NCBI GenBank assembly: GCA_034437615.1
Contig: DAOTTW010000154.1
Location: 1 to 6,957 of the forward strand
Source of the DNA: DAOTTW01 sp034437615
Lineage (GTDB): Bacteria; Chloroflexota; Anaerolineae; Aggregatilineales; Phototrophicaceae
Length of the DNA: 6,957 nucleotides
Direction: 5' to 3'
A model generated the notes under the pieces. That model had not been told where the DNA came from. It was given only the letters and a program-made list of their open reading frames with translations, and did no database searches. Of this stretch, positions 1-5,000 are shown piece by piece. How positions within the stretch are numbered: position 1 is the stretch's first letter; every line of letters starts with the position of its first letter. A program made the translations under genes and the position numbers.

Positions 1-252
1 AATGAAATGCAAATCGTAATGTATGTAAGCAAAAAAAGAGCGCTCCGCAGTCCGCAGACCACGAAGCGCTTGATCGCGTCCATCAGCGAGGGGTGCCGCC
101 TGGATGCGCTCTGGCATGGCGAGTTGCCACGATAGCGAGACGTTGGCCTTTCCGGTCTGCACAGCACTCTGTACAGCATCCACGACGATCCGCGCCATCC
201 GATGCCAACCCGAATAATCAACCCCTATACGATCTTTATATCCTCCTGATAG
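1..252. other. Degraded region upstream of the FGE-like remnant
   Basis: No convincing intact gene is visible. A tandem 7-bp repeat TCCGCAG lies at 44-57. The only sizeable open frame (93-296, GTG start, 67 codons) runs out of frame through the GNVWEW-coding part of the FGE-like remnant and has no recognisable motif. The stretch probably contains frameshifted FGE-like coding sequence, but the match is too weak to place breakpoints. Confidence 0.4.
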
Positions 253-468
253 GGGCTGAGCGGCAACGTCTGGGAATGGACGAGTTCGCTTTATGAAACT
301 TATCCTTACGATGGAGGTCATAAAAGTAATAGTAGTAATAGCGCACGCGTGTTGCGGGGTGGCTCGTTCTTCTATAGTTCGATCATCCTGCGTGCACCGG
401 ATCGCAGCAGGAATAACCCGAATGTCAAGAACATCAACGATGGGTTGCGTTGTGCCCGCTCTTATTAG
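253..468 (+). pseudogene. C-terminal remnant of an FGE/SUMF1-like protein
   Basis: The open stretch translates to 71 residues carrying the classic C-terminal signatures of the formylglycine-generating enzyme (FGE-sulfatase/SUMF1) fold in order: GNVWEWT (262-282), RVLRGGSF (346-369) and DGLRCAR (439-459), ending at TAG 466-468. Immediately upstream this frame is closed by TGA at 247-249, TAG at 250-252 and TAG at 133-135, so the N-terminal two thirds of the usual domain are missing or frameshifted. Between 90 and 250 short pieces in several frames vaguely resemble the family, but I cannot align them with confidence. The two cysteines of true FGE, expected shortly after GGS, are absent (the segment reads FFYSSIILR), so the parent was probably one of the many SUMF1-fold proteins without FGE oxidase activity. 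A linked terminator-like hairpin follows. The family assignment is firm; calling it a pseudogene is an inference, since sequence left of the window could change the picture. Confidence 0.75.
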
Positions 469-496
469 CAATAGCTCTGATACTCTGATCTCTGAT

Positions 497-521
497 GGGC
501 GGTATAGCCGCCCCCTGTTTT
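497..521 (+). terminator. Hairpin terminator candidate after the FGE-like remnant
   Basis: GGGCGG (497-502) pairs perfectly with CCGCCC (508-513) across a 5-nt loop. It is followed by CCTG and a run of four T (518-521) in a generally T-rich stretch. The hairpin begins 28 nt after the remnant's stop codon, a typical place for an intrinsic terminator. The T-tract is interrupted, so efficiency is uncertain. Confidence 0.5.
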
Positions 522-605
522 CTGTCTTCTTCTTTACCGCGAAGCGGTGAAGCGGTCAAAATTTTCTGCATTTTGGTGGTAAGGGCGCAACGCAGCAAGA
601 TATTC

Positions 606-632
606 GCAGGGGCGCAATGCATTGCGTCCACC
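606..632 (+). repeat. Palindromic dispersed repeat, copy 1
   Basis: A 27-nt unit centred on the perfect 14-bp palindrome CGCAATGCATTGCG (613-626). As a hairpin it forms GGGCGCAA/TTGCGTCC (610-617 with 622-629, one G-T wobble) with loop TGCA. It aligns without gaps to the 27-nt cores of the copies at 655-681, 6825-6851 (inverted) and 6868-6894. A degenerate half copy (aagggcgcaacg) starts at 581. Confidence 0.65.
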
Positions 633-641
633 GGCGCTGCC

Positions 642-689
642 CACAACGCCTGTGTAGGGGCGCGGCTTGCTGCGTCCGCTGCGAAAAAC
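642..689 (+). repeat. Palindromic dispersed repeat, copy 2, with long flanks
   Basis: The unit consists of CACAACG, TGTGTAGGG, a hairpin and a CGAAAAAC tail. By hand alignment it matches 6856-6901 at 36 of 46 positions with one 2-nt gap. Most differences fall inside the stem. The hairpin pairs 658-665 with 670-677 (two G-T wobbles), loop CTTG. A shared flank outside the palindrome shows that the two are relatives, not chance palindromes. Confidence 0.7.
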
Positions 690-739
690 GCACGACCACG
701 CTATTATGTGGTGCTACCGAGAACGGTGCTTTACGCAAC

Positions 740-779
740 AAAAAAGCACGGGGACGAATGTGAATTCGTCCCCGTGCTT
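740..779 (-). terminator. Intrinsic terminator of the cold-shock gene
   Basis: GCACGGGGACGAA (746-758) pairs perfectly with TTCGTCCCCGTGC (765-777) around a 6-nt loop, and two further A-T pairs extend the stem to 15 bp. Read on the minus strand, the GC-rich stem is followed at once by six T (complement of 740-745). It begins 35 nt beyond the cold-shock stop codon and is a textbook Rho-independent terminator. Confidence 0.9.
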
Positions 780-813
780 CAGCTAAGATGTTACTGGTAG
801 GTAGCGTGTCTGA

Positions 814-1029
814 CTAGCGCTTCACGACCGTAACAGCGCTGGCCTGCATACCTTTTTTGCCCTGCGTGATCTCGAATTCAACTATCGCGCCTTCATCCAG
901 TGTGCGGTAACCGCTGCTCTGAATCTCTGAGTAGTGAACAAAGAGGTCATCGCCACTTTCCTGAGAGATGAAGCCGAAGCCCTTATCGCTGTTGAACCAC
1001 TTGACTGTGCCTTGAGTACGTGCTGCCAT
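814..1029 (-). CDS. csp: Cold-shock domain protein
   Basis: A 71-residue protein that is a single cold-shock domain, the normal length for bacterial CspA-family proteins. The RNA-binding motifs are intact: RNP1 KGFGFI at residues 16-21 and RNP2 LFVHYS at 29-34, preceded by the hallmark GTVKWFN (7-13). Such proteins bind single-stranded RNA or DNA in the cytoplasm and melt secondary structure, aiding translation and transcript turnover, especially after a temperature drop. The ATG (complement of 1027-1029) is preceded by a strong Shine-Dalgarno AGGAGA (complement of 1037-1042) with a 7-nt spacer, which fixes the start. It is monocistronic, divergent from the chaperone operon, has a strong terminator downstream, and a probable leader of more than 200 nt with inverted repeats, as is common for cold-shock genes. 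Which paralogue it is, and whether it is cold induced, cannot be told from sequence. Confidence 0.97.
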   Translation of the reverse strand: MAARTQGTVKWFNSDKGFGFISQESGDDLFVHYSEIQSSGYRTLDEGAIVEFEITQGKKGMQASAVTVVKR

Positions 1030-1045
1030 TGTTGTTTCTCCTAAA

Positions 1046-1087
1046 CAATTGGGTTTTGCTACGACCTGTCCACATACAATCCAATTG
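1046..1087 (-). promoter_or_regulatory. Leader hairpin next to the csp Shine-Dalgarno
   Basis: CAATTGG (1046-1052) and CCAATTG (1081-1087) form a 7-bp inverted repeat with a 28-nt loop. On the minus-strand transcript its 3' arm ends only 3 nt before the AGGAGA ribosome site, so it could affect access to the start. That it is functional is an inference. Confidence 0.4.
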
Positions 1088-1133
1088 CTTTAGGATATCT
1101 ATGTGCTTCAAGAGGTTTACTTGAGGAAACCAT

Positions 1134-1171
1134 CTGCAAACTGTTTGCTCAAGCAAATGCAGCTTTTGCAG
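1134..1171 (-). promoter_or_regulatory. Nested inverted repeats in the csp leader
   Basis: CTGCAAA (1134-1140) pairs with TTTGCAG (1165-1171), enclosing a second hairpin TTTGCT (1144-1149) / AGCAAA (1152-1157). The inner arms share TTTGC with the outer ones, so alternative pairings are possible, as in a leader that can switch folds. It lies about 105 nt upstream of the csp start codon. Confidence 0.4.
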
Positions 1172-1231
1172 TGAACTCTTGTAGTATCTCTGTTGAGGTT
1201 GATAGGTGCATAACCACTGCACCAATGTAGT

Positions 1232-1261
1232 TTGACATGATCGTCAGTTTATTTTTCTACA
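1232..1261 (+). promoter_or_regulatory. Candidate promoter of the chaperone operon
   Basis: A perfect TTGACA (1232-1237) faces the operon, but the hexamer 18 nt downstream (TCTACA) is a poor -10. A second weak option is TTGACT (1322-1327) with TATCCG (1344-1349). No CIRCE operator (TTAGCACTC-N9-GAGTGCTAA) is present, so HrcA-type control is not supported by this sequence. Confidence 0.2.
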
Positions 1262-1271
1262 TTGCAATCTA

Positions 1272-1299
1272 ATTATCGCACAGATTGAGCAAAAAGCCA
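1272..1299 (-). promoter_or_regulatory. Candidate csp promoter with extended -10
   Basis: On the minus strand GATAAT (complement of 1272-1277) is preceded by TGC, giving an extended -10. A weak -35 TGGCTT (complement of 1294-1299) sits 16 nt upstream. Transcription from here would give a csp leader of roughly 230 nt. A 6-bp inverted repeat CAATCT (1265-1270) / AGATTG (1282-1287) brackets the -10 and could be an operator. Predicted from motif resemblance only. Confidence 0.35.
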
Positions 1300-1330
1300 G
1301 GGTGAGATTGGATTTCCAGAATTGACTGCT

Positions 1331-1380
1331 GGTATGTCATTTTTATCCGATTAATTTGCTGGATTTAGGGCAGACATACC
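1331..1380 (+). promoter_or_regulatory. Inverted repeat upstream of the TPR gene
   Basis: GGTATGTC (1331-1338) and GACATACC (1373-1380) form a perfect 8-bp inverted repeat separated by 34 nt. It lies in the AT-rich stretch 70-120 nt before the operon's first start codon. Further down, ATCGT (1396-1400) / ACGAT (1406-1410) is a smaller dyad. Either could be a regulator site; neither matches a motif I know. Confidence 0.3.
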
Positions 1381-1448
1381 GCTGACATTTTCGGCATCGT
1401 GCGTTACGATTGCTTCACAAAGATAAACAACCCTAAGCGACGCACGTT

Positions 1449-3740
1449 ATGAGCAAAAAACGCAACAAGACATCTGGCAAGATCAGAAAATCACGCATTG
1501 TCGAATCCACCAAAGAAACACGGCAGGCATTCCAGCAGGGTAATTACGATAAAGCCATCATCACGCTGACAAGCACGCAGGCCAAACGTGATATTCCCGA
1601 CGACAGGCGCAAGGCAACGCTGGCAGAAGCTTACTTCCGGCGTGCTATGCGCTATCGTACGTCATCGGCAACTGCGGTGGATGACCTGGAGAATGCGGTT
1701 AAGCTGATGCCAGAGGATGCTTGCTATGTCTATCATTTGGGTTTGTTGTATCATGATTCCAACGGCATGGAGCGTGCGTTAACATATTATCGTCAAGTGC
1801 TGACACTAGATCCGACCTTCGAGCGGGTAGCGTTGCCGCTTATACTGCTCTTGCAAGAGCAGGGCGCGTCTCTTGATGAGTTAAAAGGCGAAGCAGCCTG
1901 GGGTTTACTCAGCGCTGAGCAGCAAGCAGCTATTTCTGGCAGTTTGCCGCAGGATGCAAAAGGCTTGTTGGTGGGCTTGCAAGCATTGCATGAAGGTGAT
2001 ACTGAAAAGGCCGAAAAGCAATTTCGTGAGGTGACTAAGGGCAAGCGCACGCCGAAGGCAGAGCAAGCAATCGCCTACGATTATCTGGGGCGCTTTGCTG
2101 CGGCACAAGACGACCTGAGCAGCGCCCTTCGACACTGGGGAACAGCCCGTAATCTGGGGCGCGACGATGATACATTCCTCAAAAATCTGACGAATGCTTA
2201 TCTGTTGCAGCTTGAGACGCTGGCCACAGCAGGTCAACACAAAGAGGCGCTCAAACTGGTGGAAGAAGCGCAAGCGTTGCGGCTTGAGCACCCACGCATT
2301 GACGAGATTGCGGCACATACCTTGCTGATAAGCGGCTACGAAGCGGCCCAGGGCGGGAATTGGGACCTGGCACTTGACCAGTGGCAACGCATTGAGCGGG
2401 CAGACGGTGCAACCGCCCGCGCCCTGGCCGCCAACATCGCCATCGCCCATGAAAAGCTGGAATACTATGAGGAGGCGGCTGACGCCTGGCGTGATTTTGT
2501 CAAACGGCGCGGCAGGAAGCCCGGTCAGGACAACTATCTAACGCCGGAGCAGGTCGGGCGCTTGTGGTCGCACATTTCGCGGCTGTATGCGCAGTCTGGC
2601 GCGTTTGATGAGGCAGTCAAGACGCTAAAGACCGCCCTCAAGCATGACCCGGATAACGTCGAGATGAATTTGCAATTGGCGCGTCGTCTGGCAGAAAACG
2701 AGCAACTGGACGCTGCACAGAATCAGGTGGAACGTGTGTTGCAAAAGCAACCCAATCACATCGAGGCGCTGGTTTTCAAAGCAGAATTGGATGAGGTCAC
2801 GCCTGGAATCTGGTCATTTGGCGGCCCGGCGGGTGCAGAAGCGTGGAAGCGCGTGCTAGAAGTCGGTGACGAAGATTACGCAAGTCTGGCGCGTCAGCGT
2901 CTACGGTTGCTCTACCTGGAGCGTATGCAGCGCCTTATCATGTTTATGCCAGAGACGGCCCTGAAGATAGGCGAAGAAGCGCTGGAACTGTTGCCGGATG
3001 AAAATTTGATACGTGCGCTTTATATTGAAGTCTTACGTATGTTGCATAAGCCGGCTGAGACCATTCAGACGCAAATTGATCGCGTTGATCTGACGGACGA
3101 AATGGCTTTACATCAGTTAATTGACCAGGCGCACATCTACAACGATGACGACGGTGCCGAAGCCGAGCAACTCATCCGGCGTGCAAACGAACAAAAGCAG
3201 CTTTCCGGCGATTTTTACAAAGGGGTTGCCGCTTGTGCGGTCGGGCGTGAACAACTGGATGTTGCCGACGGTTACTATCAGCAGGCGCTGGACCTGCTAG
3301 AAGACCCGACAGAGAAACGGCGTGCACGGGTTGAACAAGCTCACCAATATTACACAAACGACTTCGACGACGAGGCGATTGAGATATTAGAGAGCGTTTT
3401 GGAAGAAGACCAGGACTTTGGCCCGGCACACGTCGGTATGGCTGGCATGATAATGAAAAGAGAGAACGACGAACGTAAGGCCAAGCAGCACCTACGCAAA
3501 GCCGAACGTTGGGCCAGAAGGCACAACGACCAGCTCACCGCGCAACAGGCCAAATATATGCGGCAAAGCATCGACAACCCGATGCATTCCCTTTTTCCCG
3601 GTGCCCTGGGTGGCTTGGATGTCGAAGCACTGCCGCCAGAAATCCGACAAATCGTGGAAAATATGAGTCCAGCCGAAATCCGGGCGCTGGTGCAGGAGAT
3701 GCTTGGCGGCAGTGACATGGACGACGATGAGTTGTATTAA
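1449..3740 (+). CDS. Large TPR-repeat protein heading a chaperone operon
   Basis: A 763-residue soluble protein with no signal peptide or membrane segment. The N-terminus is strongly basic (MSKKRNKTSGKIRKSR). Most of the chain is helical tetratricopeptide-type repeats. Clear units occur near residues 80-125 (around YHLGLLYHDSNGMERALTYY), 372-407 (LYAQSGAFDEAVKTLKTALK), the region after it, and about 595-680 (ADGYYQQALDLLEDP). TPR arrays are protein-binding scaffolds. Residues 712-763 are different: a Gly/Pro-rich linker, a 12-residue tandem duplication (728-739 and 740-751) and an acidic tail DDDELY. Given its place before J-like, GrpE and Hsp70 genes, I infer it recruits clients or partners to that Hsp70. 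The start is the first ATG after an in-frame TAA at 1434-1436, but no good Shine-Dalgarno is visible. The next gene begins 22 nt after its stop, so they are probably co-transcribed. The exact family is not recognised. Confidence 0.9.
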   Translation: MSKKRNKTSGKIRKSRIVESTKETRQAFQQGNYDKAIITLTSTQAKRDIPDDRRKATLAEAYFRRAMRYRTSSATAVDDLENAVKLMPEDACYVYHLGLLYHDSNGMERALTYYRQVLTLDPTFERVALPLILLLQEQGASLDELKGEAAWGLLSAEQQAAISGSLPQDAKGLLVGLQALHEGDTEKAEKQFREVTKGKRTPKAEQAIAYDYLGRFAAAQDDLSSALRHWGTARNLGRDDDTFLKNLTNAYLLQLETLATAGQHKEALKLVEEAQALRLEHPRIDEIAAHTLLISGYEAAQGGNWDLALDQWQRIERADGATARALAANIAIAHEKLEYYEEAADAWRDFVKRRGRKPGQDNYLTPEQVGRLWSHISRLYAQSGAFDEAVKTLKTALKHDPDNVEMNLQLARRLAENEQLDAAQNQVERVLQKQPNHIEALVFKAELDEVTPGIWSFGGPAGAEAWKRVLEVGDEDYASLARQRLRLLYLERMQRLIMFMPETALKIGEEALELLPDENLIRALYIEVLRMLHKPAETIQTQIDRVDLTDEMALHQLIDQAHIYNDDDGAEAEQLIRRANEQKQLSGDFYKGVAACAVGREQLDVADGYYQQALDLLEDPTEKRRARVEQAHQYYTNDFDDEAIEILESVLEEDQDFGPAHVGMAGMIMKRENDERKAKQHLRKAERWARRHNDQLTAQQAKYMRQSIDNPMHSLFPGALGGLDVEALPPEIRQIVENMSPAEIRALVQEMLGGSDMDDDELY

Positions 3741-3762
3741 CATTTTATAGCGAGACAGTGAC

Positions 3763-4182
3763 ATGCACCGCAAGAAATCAAATAAGACAGGCCACGATAA
3801 CGCTGAATACGAAAACGAGACCAAGCGGCTGGAACCCGAAGCTGTTGTAGCCAACCCTTACGAAGTGTTGGAACTGGAACGGAGCGCAACGGCTGCTGAC
3901 ATCAAGAAAGCGTACTTCCAGAAGGTGCGCGAGCACCCACCAGAACGTGATCCACAGGCATTCAAGCGCATTCGTGCCGCCTATGACGCCTTGCGCACAC
4001 CAGAAGCCCGCACAGCGACCGACTTGTTTATGCTGCATCCGCCGACAGCCTATGAGCCGTACAAGCGTCCACCGACACTAAAGACAGATTACACACCGGC
4101 GGACTGGCAAGCGGCATTACGGGCACAAACAGACCTGAGCCGTGATAACTTCAAACAGGATTTCAGAGACATCGACCTATGA
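3763..4182 (+). CDS. Atypical J-domain protein with HPP instead of HPD
   Basis: A 139-residue protein with a J-domain at about residues 31-88: NPYEVLELERSATAADIKKAY (helix I-II), then HPP at 58-60 where Hsp70-activating J-domains have HPD, then FKRIRAAYDALRTPEAR (helix III-IV). The N-terminal 30 residues are polar and charged. The C-terminal 50 (Pro-rich, then DYTPADWQAALRAQ) lack the Gly/Phe linker, zinc-finger and client-binding domains of DnaJ. In established J-proteins the HPD aspartate is needed to stimulate Hsp70 ATPase, so this one may bind the neighbouring DnaK without activating it, act as a modulator, or use a variant mode. The ATG follows an in-frame TAG at 3748-3750 with only a weak ribosome site. 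The stop overlaps the grpE start (ATGA, 4179-4182), indicating translational coupling. The domain call is firm; the function is inferred. Confidence 0.88.
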   Translation: MHRKKSNKTGHDNAEYENETKRLEPEAVVANPYEVLELERSATAADIKKAYFQKVREHPPERDPQAFKRIRAAYDALRTPEARTATDLFMLHPPTAYEPYKRPPTLKTDYTPADWQAALRAQTDLSRDNFKQDFRDIDL

Positions 4183-4895
4183 GCAATGAGGATAACAACC
4201 AGCAGCAACGGCAAGGAGGCTTTCTCAGTCGCCTGTTTGGTGGCGGTGGTGCCTCCGAAGCACAAGCGCCCATAGAAGAAGGCCCCACGCTGGCTGATGT
4301 GGATAAGCAGCTTAAGCGCTTCGCGAAGGAAATCTACAGGTCGAGTGCGCTAGCTGAGGACGCGAGCAACAAGCATCAAGAAACCCTGGCTACGCTTAAA
4401 GAACAGTTTGACGCGCAAACTGCAACCCAGGCCGAGGCCAGCGCTAAAAAAGCCCAGGACGCACGTTTAGAGCTGGCAGAGGCCCTGCTGCCCGTTGTGG
4501 ATGCCGTTGAAGCGGGCATCGCGACGGGTAAGCAGCAGATCGAGGAATTGCAAGATATGTCGCCCGCAGCAGCGCGTATCCTCGATGGTTGGCTAGCGGG
4601 TCAACGTTTACTGCGGGAGCGTGTGTTACGCCTGCTGGCTGACGAGGGGGTTACCCCTATGCAGCCTATCGGTGAGCTATTTGACCCGTATCGACATGTC
4701 GCGGTCAAGGCCGTGCATCAGGCCCAGCAGCCTACTAACACCGTCGTCGCGGTTGAGCGTGCTGGCTATGTACAGGGCGAGGCCGTGTTACGCTTCGCTG
4801 AGGTCGTTGTTAATCAAGTGAGCCAGCAGGGGGCAGAGGCCGTAACAAGCACACAGGCGTCCAACGCAGAGCACGAGGGTACACCTGATGTCTGA
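4179..4895 (+). CDS. grpE: GrpE-family nucleotide exchange factor
   Basis: A 238-residue GrpE-family protein, the ADP/ATP exchange factor for Hsp70, normally a dimer with long paired helices and a C-terminal beta-wing that opens the DnaK nucleotide cleft. Residues 1-35 are a polar, Gln- and Gly-rich tail containing GGFLSRLFGGGG. Residues 37-100 are a long helical segment suited to the dimer coiled coil. LLPVVDAVEAG (103-113) matches the conserved LLPVLDNLERA region, and 150-213 form the wing, with DEGVTPMQPIGELFDPYRHVAV (conserved FDP..H.AV, residues 168-176) and NTVVAVERAGYVQGEAVLRFAEVVV. The match to the family wing is clear although the sequence is divergent. It starts inside the J-like gene's stop (ATGA) and lies 101 bp before dnaK. 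It is likely dedicated to that DnaK; a general housekeeping role cannot be excluded. Confidence 0.93.
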   Translation: MSNEDNNQQQRQGGFLSRLFGGGGASEAQAPIEEGPTLADVDKQLKRFAKEIYRSSALAEDASNKHQETLATLKEQFDAQTATQAEASAKKAQDARLELAEALLPVVDAVEAGIATGKQQIEELQDMSPAAARILDGWLAGQRLLRERVLRLLADEGVTPMQPIGELFDPYRHVAVKAVHQAQQPTNTVVAVERAGYVQGEAVLRFAEVVVNQVSQQGAEAVTSTQASNAEHEGTPDV

Positions 4896-5000
4896 GGCTC
4901 CCTATCCGAGTGTGGACACACATTCCAGGCGATCAGCAGCGCATACAAGATTTTCTGGCCCGACAACTTCCAAGCAAATAGAAACGAGCATATACTATGA
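4888..5000 (+). pseudogene. Possible relic of a J-domain gene between grpE and dnaK
   Basis: An ATG at 4888 overlapping the grpE stop opens MSEAPYPSVDT. After a one-base frame change near 4920 another frame gives FQAISSAYKIFWPDNFQANR, ending in a TGA (4998-5000) that overlaps the dnaK ATG as ATGA. The second part resembles J-domain helices III-IV (F..I..AY.(I/V)L..P), and the first resembles the usual start of such proteins. The helix I-II/HPD segment is missing. Both gene junctions are of the coupled type expected for an ancestral gene in the operon. This is suggestive, not proven; it could be ordinary spacer. Confidence 0.33.

Noticed and set aside
536..558. ACCGC-GAA-GCGGT hairpin and tandem AGCGGT repeat as a regulatory element
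   Set aside because: The stem is only 5 bp and lies in a non-coding repeat-rich stretch after a terminator candidate, with no gene it could plausibly control.
606..689. CRISPR-like array from the neighbouring palindromic repeats
   Set aside because: Units are few, not identical, irregularly spaced and partly inverted, and the interval between them is too short for spacers. No cas genes are present.
495..800. 101-codon plus-strand open frame across the repeat region
   Set aside because: It is built from palindromic repeats and the complement of the csp terminator, with an Ala/Arg-rich composition and no motif.
983..1225. 80-codon minus-strand open frame overlapping the start of csp
   Set aside because: It runs out of frame through the csp start and covers the leader's inverted repeats. 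The protein has no motif, and csp with its strong ribosome site explains the region.
1230..1448. CIRCE or other known heat-shock operator before the operon
   Set aside because: No TTAGCACTC/GAGTGCTAA dyad was found by reading this interval; the dyads present do not match it.
1905..2450. 181-codon minus-strand open frame inside the TPR gene
   Set aside because: It is antisense to a clear TPR coding region, rich in Cys and Leu as expected from a shadow frame, with no family features.
4621..4821. 66-codon open frame inside grpE
   Set aside because: It is a shadow frame under the conserved GrpE beta-wing coding sequence with no independent support.
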